Below are positions 22,685 through 35,470 of a DNA stretch of 64,000 nucleotides, one piece after another. Location of the stretch: assembly GCA_006384855.1 (NCBI GenBank), contig VCJN01001220.1, positions 62,001 through 126,000 on the forward strand, written 5' to 3'. The position numbers and the translations under genes were made by a program. Every line of letters begins with the position of its first letter. Position 1 is the stretch's first letter. Source of the stretch: Tetraselmis striata. Taxonomy: Eukaryota; Chlorophyta; Chlorodendrophyceae; Chlorodendrales; Chlorodendraceae. The notes under the pieces were generated by a model. That model had not been told where the DNA came from and ran no database searches. It saw only the letters and a list, made by a program, of their open reading frames with translations.

Positions 22685-24179
22685 GGGCGCGGGGGGGCGG
22701 GGGCGTATTACTCATCATAGATTGGCCTGCCCTCTGGTACCCCTGATGGCGAGCTGTTTCCTCAAAAATTCCCCGTCAGTGATCGCCCGCATACCGGCGA
22801 GCGGAAAACTGCGCCCCAGCTCACCTCGGGGCTTCTATCAAGACGAGGGCTGACAAGTGCGTCAATGATGTCAGCCGTCAATGATGTCAGTGACTGCATC
22901 CGCGAACCGACCCACCCCGGGAATCGTTATCCGTGAACTCCGCGCTTTTTACTCCAAGGGATGAGGTAGCTTTTGATAGCCGCGCTCTATCAAAAGCGCG
23001 GAAGATCCGTGGATGACACACTGTGAGTGTATCATATGTATGTCGTGAGAATATCTCCTCACACCCATGCTGTACGCGCGTAATCCCCAGTACGACTCAC
23101 GTGTCGCCTACCGATATACCCAGTGATGCGAAATTGGTACTTGTACTGCAACATAGCTACATTGGCCTACGGAGGCCCGCCTTGCGCGCTTTAATCCATG
23201 GGACTCTATGCAGGTTGGTAAGGGGCGCGCACTTGCCTGACGCTGGGTAGAGCAGCTTGTCACGACTACTGTGGTTACAGATGGCTGGCCGCAAGAACGA
23301 CTCGATCCGGCGGAGAGCAGCGGATTAGCACGTTGTAATTCAATTTCAATTTTGTCAAAATTGAAGTTTTAAAATTAGAAACAGCAGTAGAAACAGCTTG
23401 ATTCTGTTGAAACAAAAACCAAATTTCACACCAATATGATATAGCTGCATGAATGTAGCAGCAACGCCACCCGCTCTTCAGCCCCCCCCCCCCCCCCCCT
23501 CGTTCTTTGCAATTGTTCCCACTCTGCGCTGGTGGTAGAACACAAGGATAACTGCGCAGTTGCTCCGCCGGCAGCGACGCCGGGAACGTCAGCGGCGACT
23601 GTGTGGGTGGTGTGCATCGGTCGCTGTACGCATTTGGTGTTACAGAAAAGAATTGTACACATCATGATACATCTAGTCAAGGGAAAGGGGGGGGGGGTCA
23701 GGCGGGCAGGCCCGGCTCGACAGACAGGAGGGCGGGGCGCGTGGCGCAGAGGCCGTCGCGCTGCCGCTGCCTGCCGCCGCCGGGGCGCTTCCTGCCGTTG
23801 GCGGCTGCGCAATCGCGGGTGGCGGATTGGCGCCGTGGTAAGGTGTCTGTCCGTGGGCATTGGGTGGGGGCCGTCCCCACGCTTTCTGCGTGCATGCGCC
23901 GGGCGGTGATGTCAGTTGCCCCGCGCCGGGCGGTGATGTCAGTTGCTCCGCGGCGGGCGGGGTCGGGTCTTGCGCCGCCGCTGGGTGGTGTCGTCCCGCT
24001 TGGCCTGGGACCGGGTGCCGGTGACGGGCCGGGGCTACGTGCGCGGCTGCCCGCATGGGGCCGCCGCTACGAGGAGGGGTACTGCTAGGATAGGTGTATG
24101 TATATGCGGGTGAATGTATGTATGCTTGTACGCATGTCTTGTATACGTGTGGCCGTAGTACGATGCAACTATTCCGGGC
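22370..24179. other. intergenic downstream of ATG11, homopolymer-rich
   Basis: Holds a roughly 29-base G run (22655-22683), a C run (about 23486-23499), repeat R2 copy 2 (23090-23275) and a short tandem GGCGGTGATGTCAGTTGC(C/T)CCGCG at about 23915-23950. Frames over 100 codons here are GC-rich overlaps on both strands. I looked for a C-terminal ATG11 domain and saw none. Confidence 0.5.
23090..23275. repeat. dispersed repeat family R2, copy 2
   Basis: Diverged match to 19960-20110: ACTGCAACATAGC, GGACTCTATGCAGGTTGG and AGCAGCTTGTCACGAC occur in the same order. Confidence 0.65.
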
Positions 24180-27100
24180 TCAGCACGCGCCCGCCCCCGC
24201 CTCGTCCAGACCCCCCGCCTCCGCCTCCTCCTCGCCGGCGCCGTCCGTGCGGTGGACGGACCGCTGCCCGGAGGCGCCCATGTCGGCTACATGCGCCGCT
24301 GCAGCCGGGGGCCGGTAGCGCTCTGCCAGCGGGTGGGTCGCTGCAGCGGTGGCGGCAGCGCCTTCCGGCTGCGCAGCGATGGGCGCGGCGACGCCGGCCC
24401 CATCCGCCTCCGCCTCCGCCGCCCCGGGCGCCTCCGTGCGGTCCGCCTCCGCCGCGCCGCCAGCCTCCTCTTCAGCACCCGGTGGCTCCTCAGCCGGCTC
24501 CGCCGCGGCCGCCGCTTCATCGACATCGCCAACAGGCGCACCGGAGTCCGCGCCCGCGTCGGCCGCCTCATCGACGCCGGAGGTCGCCGCAGTGTCGCCG
24601 CCCGCATCGCCAGCGCCCTCCTCCGCGTGACCGCCGGTGCCCTCAACCGCCTCGGCGCTGCTCGGATCGGCGCGCAGGGACGCAGCCCCGGTGGCCTCCC
24701 CATCGGCCGCTTCCGCCGCTTCCGCCGCTTGCCCCGAGATGTCCCCGGTGCGCCCACCGAGGCTCGCCTCCTCGGGTTCAAGCACGCCATCGCTCGGCGC
24801 AGAGACTTCCTCGGGCTCGCCACCTCCGCACGACCCAGCTGGGGCGGCCTCCTCGGGCGTCGCGGCCTCGCGTGCCGGCGAGGCGCTGCCGCCCTCCGCG
24901 CCAGCCGGGCCGACCGCGGGCAGTCGGTGGTCGGTCGCGGGCGCATCGGCGAGCGAGGGTGAAGACAAGGGGGGGGATGAGGGGGCGCGGTCGTCAGGGC
25001 TGCTGGAGGTGGGGTCGTCAGGGCTGCTGGAGGCCGGGTCGTCGGCGGCCGCGGGCTCCGTCTCGGATGCGGGGCGCCCGCCCGAGGCGGCCTGCTCGCC
25101 CATGATGGCCTCCATGCGGGCGATGCGGCTCTCGTAGGCCTCCAGTTGGGCGCGGTGCTGCTGCAGCTGTGCCTGGCAGTGTGGGAGGGGGAATAGGGGG
25201 CAGTGGGGAGTTGGCAAAGGAAAAGGGCGCCCTTTCCCGCTGGGGGGGGGGGGGGGGGGGCAGAAACAGCGGCGAAGCCAAGTCGCGCCGCCGCCACCTC
25301 CTTGCCCCAGCAAGCACCATCACCCATCCTGTTGTCTCCGCGGGGAAGCCTCTGCCATCTCAAGCGATGCCATCACCCCTTACATGAGGGAAATGAATCC
25401 CAGGGTAGGCGCAGGCGGACTACTACCCCCCCCCCCCCCCCCCTTCTCTCCTTTCCTTTCTGCCAATAGTAACATGTTAGCCGAAGGCGCGCGAGATGTT
25501 CCCTCATTGCCTCATTGCTCTGGACCCCCCCCCCCCCCCCCCACACACACACACAAACACACACTCACACACACTGAGTGGGAGAGAGAGGACAGGAAGG
25601 GTTTCTTGACAATTCGTAACAGCGAAGAAATCCTTCCGAATCCCAGACATCACGCATACCTCGGCACGATGTGGCACCACCTACCATTCTTTCTTTCACG
25701 GCCCCGCAAAGGCACTGCAGCACAGGGCAATGCTTGGGTGGAGCCCATTCGGGGAGGCGCTGAGAGGGGCGCGCCGCACCTCCAGGCCGGCGATGAGGGC
25801 GTCCTTGGCCGACAGCGCCTCCGAGAACGCGGCCTCCCGCCTGTCCGGCCCCTCGCCGCTCCCCGCGGCGGCGCCGGCAGCGGCCTCCTTGGCCGGCGGC
25901 GGCGCGCCTCCGCGGGGCGACACCGGCGGTTTGCCGCGGGGCGAGGCGGGCGCGGTCGCGGCGGCGGGCCTGGGCACGGGCCAGCCGGCAAGCGGGTCGG
26001 CCTTCAGGCTCTGCAGGTACGCGGTCGCCTTGTGTGCCGCGAGGTCCGCGCGCAGCCGCGCGTTGGCCAGCTGCAGCGACTCGACCGTGGCCTCGGCCGC
26101 CGCCTCGTGGGGGGCGCCCTGCCCCGGCGCCTCGGAGGGCGGCGCGGGCGGCTTGCCGGGGCTCGAGGGCGGCCGCCGGCCCTCCGCGGGCAGCCAGGCC
26201 CGGAAGACGTCCGCCACCAGCGCCGACGGGCGGCTCTCCTTGGGCAGCGCCTGCACGTCCGCCATGCTCACCTCCGGCAGGCCGCCGCCCTGCCGCGGGA
26301 TGTTGACCTCGCACAGCGGCGGCGGCACCGTGAGGCCCAGGCTCGCCTGCAGGTCGGCCGGGATGTAGCGCTCCACGTGCGCGCGGAACGCGTCCGCCCG
26401 GCCCACCTCCTTCTCACGCAGCGCCGCCATGCGCTCCGCCAGCTGCGCCGCCTGGTTGGCAAAGAGCTCGGAGAAGGCGCGCCGCCGGACGACCTCCGCG
26501 AGGCAGGCGCGGTATGCGTTGGGCACGCGGCTCACGAGGCACAGTTCCGCAAACAGCTCGCCCTGCTTGCCGGCCACCTCCTGCCAGGCGCAGAGTGGTG
26601 CGGCGACAGCGGACGCTCAGCCTTCCACCCGCCAGAGCCACCCCGGCAGTGGAACCCCACCACGCCTCATCCCGGCGCCACCGAGCAGGAGAACGAGGAC
26701 GGCGGGGCAAGGGAGGAGGCGGGAGGGATGGCGTCTATCCCTGGCGGATTTAAACGCAACGGATCCTCAGGCACGTCCACGACCCGTACTGCGTGCGATC
26801 TACCTTTACAATGGGACCGGTGAACGCCTTTTGCTGCGTGGCGGCTGGAAGGGCGCAGTGGCGAGTAGAGGCGGTCGCTCGAGGGAAACAGGGCAAAGGG
26901 TTGTAGGGGGCCGCATCAGTGCGCAACAGCCAGCGGCCGTGGGCAGGGCTCGGGCCGAGGTACGAAAGGGGCATGAATGCAGGCAGAGGCGCCAGATTAT
27001 GGGTGGGAAGGGAGGGGAAGGCCGGGGGGGGGGGGGGGGGGGGGGGGCGAAGGGGCATCGGTGCACATTCACGGGTAGGGTCCTCACCACACAATATCGA

Positions 27101-29896
27101 ACCGTTTTCTTCAGTATGCGGGCTCAGCTTTATGCAGCAGCTCATGCCCTTCGCAGCAAGAATACTTCGAAAATCGCAAATCCCCGAGATATTGGCGATC
27201 CGCTTCCAGGCGCGGCTACTCGCGCCACGTTCCGTGAACCGTACGCAGTGTCCAACTAGGGTTGGGTAGGTTACTTATAGGCTCTATTTACACAGCATGT
27301 AGGTCGATGTGGTGGCTCCTGTGCATCACGAGCCCTCGCGCGCCGTTGCCGCTTCAATGTTTCATAATATTCTACTGCTACAGTGTGCATAATCGGCCGG
27401 CATTTTACCCCCCCGGCACTACAGTTGAAATTCTGAAGCACGGGCGCCCAATATAGAAGGTGGTGCCGGTGAGAGTACGGTTTCGAACGCCGCCACTCGC
27501 AGCCGCGGACGCCCGCCCACCACCCAAGACTTTGACTTTAAGCGGCGGGCGGGCGGGCGGGCGGTGCGCGCATTCCAGCCATTGTGGTGACATGCATGGC
27601 TTTGAAACCTCACGGAGCAAGTATCACGGACGCCCCGGCCCCGGCCCGATACCGGATGCGCGTACCGCCTACATTACAAAGATACATAACGCATCGGGTC
27701 GTCGCTTGACTGCGCGCAAACCGCGGGAATGACTGGATGCGGGTACAAAGTGACCCTGTCATAATGGAACCTGTAGCACGCGACACCTGAGAGGTGGAGG
27801 AGGCACTGGGTACAACTAGACCAGTCAGGTTGTCGTAGCACTTTGTAAGTGGATCGAACAGGGCACAGCACAGGCATTGGCCGGACGGCATTCCGGCGTC
27901 CCTTACGAAGACGTGGGCGTTGAAGGGAAGGGGGGGGGGGGGGGGTCCGCCGCACCTGGAAGACTGCCAGCTTGTTGCGCATGTCGCGGATGCGGCTCTG
28001 CATCGCGCTGATCTGCCGCAGCTGCTGCACCACGTCGGCCGTCATCTGCGACTTGCACTCCACGCAGTTGCCCATGAAGGCCGCCAGCTGCGCGTCGCAG
28101 CTCCGGATCTGCGGGGCACAGCGCCCGGGGTGCTCAGCGGGCTGCCGCATGCCGCGACCCTCACGCTGACAGCCTGGATCCATCCGCCATGGCGGCCGGG
28201 CGGCACCAGCCGGCGCACCCACCTGGGGCAGCAGGTCGATGAGGTGGCTGTGGTTCATGCTGTCCACCGCCACGCACGTGTCGGTGGGCTCGATGGCGTC
28301 CGCCCGACGCGACGCCATCTGCCGCACCGTGTCCTCCACCAGCTTCTGCACGGTGCTGAAGTCCTTCTCCAGGCACTGCAGAACGGACGCCTCCATGTCC
28401 AGCTGGCCGTGTGCCTGCCGACCAGCCAGATCCCGCGTGTCAGGGTGAGGAGGTGTGTGCGAGCGTCAGCACACACAAACCCTAAAAACCCAACGTGGCA
28501 CATTGGAAGAACGCCACTTCATAAGTTACAGAAAAAATCCACTTGAGGGGAGCTCCTTCATATTCATACATGACATGTAGGTTATCACGTGAGCGGCAGC
28601 GATTTCAGCCTCCCCTGTTTTCCGCCTCCCCCTTCTCAGTATTTTTGGACTGGTATACATATCACGATTACCAACCCCTCCCCCACCCCCCCTTTCCCCC
28701 GCCACCCACCGCCAACGCACGCGGCCGCATAAAAACGTCAATGAGATGGAGCAGCGATTGGGGCACGCGGGCACAGGTTCAGATGCCGGGCAGAGGACTC
28801 GGCGCCATGGAGCTCAGGGTACATGCGTACCTCCTCCATCCGCTTCCCCAGCTCGTCCAGGTCCACGCTGGGCGCCGTCATGAAGAGCGACTCCACCTCC
28901 GAGCGCAGCGCCGCAAAGATGGCTTCCAGGTCGGCGACCTTCACCGCAAAGGCCTCCCGCGCGATCCGGCAGTTGTCGGCCCATTCCCGGAGGCGCTCCT
29001 TGGGGATGAGGTCCACCAGCAGGCGCCGACCGTCCGCCTGCGCGGCCGGGTGCAGCTCCGTGGCGCCCAGCTGCTCCATGTCGCGCTCAAAGCCCAGCAG
29101 CACGTCGCGCTGCGCCTGCTGCAGCGCGGTGTACTTCTCCATGAACGCGCTGAACACCTTGCAGATGTAGCTGTAGTGCACCTCCACGTTGGCGCGCGCC
29201 GCGTCGATGGCCATGCTCTGCACCTCCTGCGCCATCGTTGCCGCACAGCGGCGCAGGTTATTCATGCTATATTATGTGCCCTGCTGCCCCCCACCCCCGG
29301 ACCTTAATATGGCGCCCAACCCGAATAGCCACTCAACACACGCAATCCCCCGTACGACCCGGATGAGCCACCAGCCAGCCGGAACAGATCAACACAGCAG
29401 GGCCGGGAGGTCTCGGGCGGAAAGGGGATCAGGGGGGGGGGGGGGAGGGGGAGGGCAACCTGCTCGCTCAGCAGCCGCTGGCAGGTGCGGTACCGATCCT
29501 GGCTCGCCACCCAGAGCGCCTGGGCGACAGCGAGGTGGTGCTTGAACCCGCGCTCGCGGGCGGGCAGCGCGCGCAGCGCCGGCGCCAGCGACAAGTCGTC
29601 CAGCGGGTGCGGGCACGGGGCCCCCTGGGGCTCCGGAGGCTCTGCATACAATTGAAAAGGAGGGGGAAGGCAGCGGGGGGGGGGGGGGGGGGGGGAGGGG
29701 GGTTGAGGAGAGCCACATACATACCATAGCCACATATATTGAGGCTAAAAAGCTGCTGGCTTCCACCAAACCCTAAACCCTAAAACCCTCAGAAACTGGG
29801 TGACAACTTCCCCAGCTAGCTCTCTTTGGGGGCGCCGTGTGGCGTAATGCAAACGAGGAGCATGAGTGTGGGGGTGGAGAGGAAGCGAAAGGGTGA

Positions 29897-29927
<31 letters not shown>

Positions 29928-30640
29928 TCCCCACCTTCCACGCATATGTCCGCCACCTGCTCAGCCAGCGGCGCCTGACTGTCCGACCGCAGCATCGCCC
30001 GGCTGTACAGAAACACCTCTGGCGCGCCCTTGGTCTCTGCTTGCTTGCTGGTGGAGGCCTCTAGCGCCGGCGCCTTGCCCTGGAACGCGACCAGCACCAG
30101 CTCCATGAGACCCTGCCCCTAAACCTCTCCCCCACCCCCACCCCCTTCTCCACATAGCTCTAGCTGGCGTCCGAGCCATGGCAAGTTGTCATGGAGGGTA
30201 CAGTAGCGGCATGGGGTTTGCTCACCGCCGGGGCTGGCAGCTCATAGCTGGAGAGAGGCTTGGAGGGGTCCAGACGTGCGCCATTGCAGGTTATTATCTG
30301 GTCTTGTGCGGGGATGCCCGAAAGGGCTGCGAGTGCGTGCTGCACGGCGTCAACTCTGCGGCGGCGAGGAGGGTCAGGTTATTGGTTTGGCCAGCCGCGG
30401 GGACACGCCGGCGCAAGCTCTGCGTGTGAACCCCCCACTTCCAGCATGGACGGGCTGGTGCACGTCACGCTATTGCGCTGGAGGCGCCGACCTCAATCAG
30501 AATTGATGTTCGTGCCATTCAGAACTACCTGCGGTTAGACGGAAGGAAGGGGGGGGGGGGGGGGGGGGGGGGTCGCACCTCGTCGTCGGCTGGACATCCA
30601 GCTCCAGAGTTTTTCCATTGTGGGCAACAAAAATAAGCAT
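24180..30640 (-). CDS. ATG11: ATG11/FIP200-like autophagy scaffold protein (9 exons)
   Basis: Scaffold of the Atg1/ULK kinase complex in autophagy, cytosolic. Exons (5' to 3'): 30640-30579, 30355-30226, 30112-29935, 29641-29460, 29226-28831, 28414-28223, 28108-27956, 26580-25780, 25172-24180. All are GT-AG; the phases fit and give 1028 residues. The N-terminus is ubiquitin-like (MLIFVAHNGKTLELD, SGIPAQDQIITCNGARLDP). VFLYSRAMLRSDSQAPL, LRALPARERGFKHHL and YICKVFSAFMEKYTALQQ follow, all colinear with plant ATG11. Residues about 450-515 hold the family hallmark PNAYRACLAEVVRRRAFSEL and QLAERMAALREKEV. A coiled coil (QLQQHRAQLEAYESRIARM) opens the last exon. The remaining 300 residues are Ala/Pro/Glu/Ser-rich, and the C-terminal globular Atg11 domain is not seen. 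The start is the Met aligned with homologs; an upstream in-frame Met (30799) exists. The exon joins are my inference. Confidence 0.9.
25427..25585. repeat. C runs and CA microsatellite in ATG11 intron 8
   Basis: Two C runs (about 25427-25443 and 25526-25542), the second followed by CACACACAAACACACACTCA. On the gene's sense strand these are G runs, the opposite polarity to the other intronic runs of this gene. Confidence 0.85.
29766..29790. repeat. interstitial telomere-type repeat (CCCTAAA)
   Basis: AACCCTAAACCCTAAAACCC within ATG11 intron 3. A shorter trace, AAACCCTAAAAACCC, lies at about 28478-28492 in intron 5. The motif is the plant/green-algal telomere unit. Confidence 0.8.
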
Positions 30641-32247
30641 CGGCGCCACGCAGCAGCGAGGGGCTGTGGAGGCGACGCAGGGGCCTGGGCCCAGTGCGGC
30701 GCAGCAGGCTGCGCGCAGACATGCCAAAGTATCAGTTGCCTGCTCTGTTGTGCGGCCGCGAGCAAGGGCAGCCCAGTGCAGACTGCTCACCGGGAGCAAT
30801 GCTTCCAGCTAAACCCTCGATCCCATTTGTTATGAAACGCTCCCATTCAGCAGCGGCCATTCACCAGCAGGATATTACGCAAGATAATGTTAGCAGCGCC
30901 ACATTGATGGGCTGGCGGTTCGAGGTACATTCGGGTGGGGGCACTTGGCTCCAAACTGCCATGTCATGTCAGCCCGATGTATGTGTCATGTCATGTCACG
31001 TCGCTCGCGGCACCCGCTAGGGCCTTCCGTGGGGTGAGGGGAGGTGCGAGACGTGGGCGGGGGTTCGACCCAGCGTCTCGACATGAGCGGCCGCGGGAGG
31101 TGGGCCGTCGATGAATGTATGGGGGCCCTAGCTGGAGAGTGGCCGGGCGACGTGCTCTTGGTGGGGGGGGGGGGGGGGGGGGGGGATGAGCGGGTTTCGA
31201 AAGCGACTGCGCGAAAACGGACGCGAAGCGGCATCAGCCCCCGCCCACGCAGCTCCCCCCCCCGGACCCCTCGGCAATACTCGCCTCGACCGGGGCTGCA
31301 TCCGCACAGCAGGTCACTCGAGAATGGGTATGGGATGGAGCGACGGCAATGCGCGCCTGTGTCGCAACGCAACGCGCTGCGCGTGTGGGGATCGGCGGGC
31401 CGATACAACGCGGAATTAGCAGGCGGGGCCGGAATCGTGCTGTGCTGAGAGGAGCTGGGAGCCCTCGACATAGGACACGCAACCTGCCGCACGACACGGA
31501 TATGGCCGCCAGGTCCTCCTGTAGTGCTGTGCGAAGGGTGGACACAGTCCACGCTTGCGCGGGGCGGCGGCAGGCTGCGGACGCCCGGTGGTTGCTGCGG
31601 GACGGTTACCCCGTATGCGCCAGGCGCGCGCCCGTCAACGTCTGCTCCACGTACCAATGCAGTACCGCTGCGAGCGCCCACGTGTCGTGGGCAATAAGGG
31701 CGGGTGGGCGGGGGGGGGGGGGGGGGGGGGGGGGCTACCCACCCAGAGGCAGCGCTAGCTGCCGCCGTCCGCCGTCCTCGTATTATAAATGGTTTCGAGT
31801 CAGCCAAACACCTCTGCGGCCAGGTGCAAGGGGACGGAGTCGGGTATGCTGGGTTCGTCCAAGTTCCAGCTGCGAGACCGGTATCGCGTCGACGATCCTT
31901 TGTGCTGGTGAGTCGGGGAACGGCGCGCGGGCGTGGTGCCGTTCGGCGCGCGGCGAGGGGACGTGATCACGTGATTCACTTATTCATCGACGTAGCAGGC
32001 ACGCGCGCGCGGCGGAGAGTAGCGACTACCAGGTACTCGTACTCTCGCAGTACTGTATCAGAGCGATCCTCGTACATCAGGAGATCCACAGACAGTACTT
32101 AATGGTTTTTTATGTAGATATCCGCGTTTTTTTATATGTACGCGGTATCCATTAATCCTAAGTGGTGCTCGTTACTCTCTAATCCTTAGCATGTGCTGTC
32201 AGCCTGGGGCTGTAATATAAAGATTGGTTCTGGTACCAGTACTTTCT
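30641..32247. other. region upstream of ATG11, no gene recognised
   Basis: Should hold the ATG11 promoter and leader, but no clear core element is seen. G runs lie at about 31163-31184 and 31710-31733. The 273-codon minus-strand frame at 30986-31807 crosses two homopolymers and reads as Pro/Arg/Ser-rich noise. Confidence 0.5.
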
Positions 32248-32420
32248 ATTATTACATCAGGGCTTTTATAACAAACGCGCACTACAAACAGAACGATAAC
32301 AGCAACCATACTACATACATGATAGTTGCTGTTAGTTCTGTTTGTAGTGCACATGTAATCATCATACTATGTACATGAGCTAGCAGCTATGAAAGGTTGC
32401 CAGCGAAAGAGAGACATAAG
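32248..32420. repeat. dispersed repeat copy 2 with a long hairpin
   Basis: Same family as 9270-9370. Inside it, 32279-32306 and 32325-32350 are inverted complements (arms GCACTACAAACAGAAC... and ...GTTCTGTTTGTAGTGC, one small bulge, 18-base loop). An outer ATTACAT/ATGTAAT pair lies at 32251 and 32353. Confidence 0.85.
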
Positions 32421-33560
32421 CCTGAAACCAAGGTCGATCACGAGACCAGGGACTGAGCCAATAACCAACACTGATCATTTAATAATCATTATTTGGTGCA
32501 CTGATCTTAACTAGTCCCTAGTTTATGCGGTTATGCTCCTTCAGTTTATGCTCCAAACTACCGTACCGCTTCTCTGGCTGCATGTGCTCCTAAGCGATAT
32601 GTACCGGTTACTATACGCTGTCCCCAGTAGTTCACCCGTCGCTGTGCCCGTTTGTGTGCGTGCATCACGAGTAGACATAAAAGCAGCCACAACAGTTGAG
32701 CGTGCCATCTTCAGTTGCAGTTTCACTGTGTTACACACATCACTTAACTGTCCCGCAACCTGCGGTTGCGGGCAAGGTGCAGATTGTTTCAAGACCACAC
32801 CCGGCTCACCATCCGTGTGTGTAATTCTCATTCGTACGTCCGTGCGTCACCATGCCAGAGGGAGAATCAAGACCCCGTCGCCGAGTAGAAGCTCGAATCG
32901 CTTCAAGCAGACAAGCATGCCCAGTCTACATTGCTGCTCGAGCTCACATCACCGTTGGCCCAATTGACGGCTCGTGGGCGTGGTGTCGATGGAGACGGAG
33001 CACATTATGGCTATGGAATTAACTGTGCAGTGCGCCCCGCCGGGCGGACAGCCAATGCGCAGCGCGCGGGGGGAGCCGCAACGCCCCCCAACTTGCTAGA
33101 GCCCGCCCATAGCGGTCGTGTCGGAGCAAAATCCGCCAGTGATGAGGACGACAACGTCGCGGTGCCGCCGGAGCTACTGCAAAGGGCAAAGCTTGGTTAT
33201 GAGGACATTTGTCCGGCAGTCAACCGAGTATACCTTGACGTTTTCCTATGCGTACCGACGACATGACGAACGACGACTACCTCAAGCAAGATGACCGGCG
33301 TCTACCGGCCCAAGAGAAGTACATTCGGATGACACGCTTTGGGGCTCACACAGCCGCTCTCTTTCTTGGCTCTCGACGAGCTGCTACCCCACGTCCCAGC
33401 TGCGAATTAAGACTACTTTACCCCGTACCTCGCGCACGCTTGGAATCGCAACGAGCCATCGAAAAGGCGTTTTGTTTTCGTCTAGCCTTCCTGCGGAGGC
33501 CCAACGAGATCAACTGAGTGCACGGTGACCATGGGGTGCTTGATGTGCTGAGGGCTCAGC
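32421..33560. other. intergenic, no gene recognised
   Basis: Several 90-145 codon frames overlap on opposite strands without domains; none can be supported. Confidence 0.45.
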
Positions 33561-33569
33561 ATTTTAACA

Positions 33570-35470
33570 TGCGGAGAAGAATTCGGCCTCTTCGGTGTTT
33601 GGCGACCAGATGCGCGACGGCGAGCGTCGGGTCGTCTTCGAGGCGACATTCTCCAGCAGCGCCAAGGCCACCGCCACTGCTTGGGTAGCAGCAACGCTCG
33701 CAGGCCGCGGACGCGGACGCGGTGGCGGTCGGGGGTGTGGCCGCGAAGGTGATCATGAGTGATGCCGTGGGGCATCTTCCGTCGGAGCTTCCAGGGCTTT
33801 GCGAGGCCACCTTTTCGGCGACCGCCGCACGGCGAACCACGGCAGCTCGACGACGAGACGATGAGCGACCGGGTCCGGACCGCCCCCCTACCCTTCATTT
33901 AGATCTTCCTCGGTGCGGTGCTTTTTATAGCCACACCCGACAGCGGCTCAAACATCCGCACACCCGCATATATGACGGTTCAACAACCCGTCTCCCGTAC
34001 TATTTCATCCATGCGTCCGTCGGTTGTCACTCTACAGATTACAAATGGTTCGCAACGACCCTCATTTCCGCGTGTGCGCTACGCGCAAAACAGACACTGC
34101 GAGCGCGACGGGCGAGCGGGGCGCGCGGGCCGCCTATCTAAACATTGCCCCGCAGATCCGTACTAATAGTGCCCAGACTTAAACGTCCCGCAGTTACCGT
34201 CCAACTGCCGGCAAGCAACTTCACGGCCGCAGCCGATTATTTTGCCGGAATGGCCCGGCCTCATGTTACCCCGTTGGTCAAATGTCGCACTTACGTGATT
34301 GCCGAGCCCGAGGCATTATTCGCGCGCCCCTTATTATACTAGGCGCCCCCTTATATTAGGGCTTCGCCTCGAGCCCATCTACATGAGGCGTTCGAGTCGG
34401 ACGAGTTGGGGCAGCGCACACTCGACCTCCTCTCAAGCTCATCCCTCACCGGTACGACCTCATCCTAGACTCTACGAAGCTACGCCGGCAAGCTGTTAGT
34501 AACAGTTTGCCGAGTTATGCCACGACTACTCGGAGAACATCAACCCGCTGCATGCGACTGCTGCAACCATAGCTCGGTATGTCGCATGGATCGGTGAGCG
34601 GGGCCACACCGGGGCTAAGTAGTCGTTGCAGCCCTATCTGTTGTCGGCAATCAAAACGTTCTTCGAATTGCACAACATTGACCCCATCGCCAAGGACACC
34701 CATCATGCACCTCGCCGCCGCCGCACGTCGTAGCCTGCTACTCAAGCAACGCCGCATGGAGATTGTTCCGTTGCGCGTCCCATTATCTGCGGATGTCGCT
34801 TTCTCTTCCGTTGCGCGTGCCGAGTTTTTGCTCCCCCGCCTGCCCTAACGAGTACTAGTACGACTTCTGGGCCCTCATGCTGGCCGCGTTCGTCAATTTC
34901 GTGTTCTTTGCCCGGGGGCGTACTACTGGTGTGTCTTGCCGAGTGCGGGACGTGCACGTCGACTCCTACAACATCACCCTACATGTGTACCGCGAGAAGG
35001 GCCGTGCCGGCTAGTGCGGCCCCGACAACCTACGCATACTGCTCCTTCCCATGTCGGAGCACCTCCGTGTCGCCTGTCTCATGCATCACTTCATCGACAA
35101 CGTCCAGCCTACCCCCCTGCTGGTCCATGTTGCCTTGGCCGAGACTAACTTCTGGCCGGTCACCCGGGGCGAGCGTAATAAGTCGTGGACTGCCGCTACG
35201 ATGTCGGATTGGCTCTCTACGGCCATTTGTCTCGTCGGTGCTCCCCCCCCCCCCCCCTCGCTGGCACTTCATGGACCTCTCAAACCCTCCACAAGGCGAG
35301 CACCGCGGCAAGACGCTGGCTCATCGCGCAAAAATTCGCCATGGACGCTTGCTCGCGACGTGGCGACAGGTGTTGCAAACTTTCTGGAGCCTCTCGGCGG
35401 TACGGAAGGCGGTCGAAACACTGTGCGACGGCCGCTAGGCGGTTCCCCGCCGCTCCAGGCGCGCCGCACG
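33570..35470 (+). mobile_element. fossil of a tyrosine-recombinase element
   Basis: Between about 34380 and 35430 the plus strand carries protein-like pieces in the order expected of a tyrosine recombinase: an N-terminal SAM-like part (LHATAATIARYVAWIGERG, then LQPYLSAIKTFFELHNID) followed by C-terminal catalytic-domain traces. The segment at 33795-33925 matches another piece of DNA at about 41090-41220, so the element has relatives here. It is a Crypton- or DIRS-type element, not resolved further. It is broken, with many breaks, and looks old. Boundaries are approximate; no terminal repeats were found. Confidence 0.5.

Noticed and set aside
24098-25105. 335-codon plus-strand frame over the ATG11 3' exon
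   Set aside because: Pro/Arg-rich antisense of the low-complexity ATG11 tail. Several overlapping frames on both strands (for example 24252-24962, 25384-26823) have the same cause.
30986-31807. 273-codon minus-strand frame upstream of ATG11
   Set aside because: It crosses two G homopolymers, has a noise-like Pro/Ser/Arg composition, and could not be joined to ATG11 in phase.
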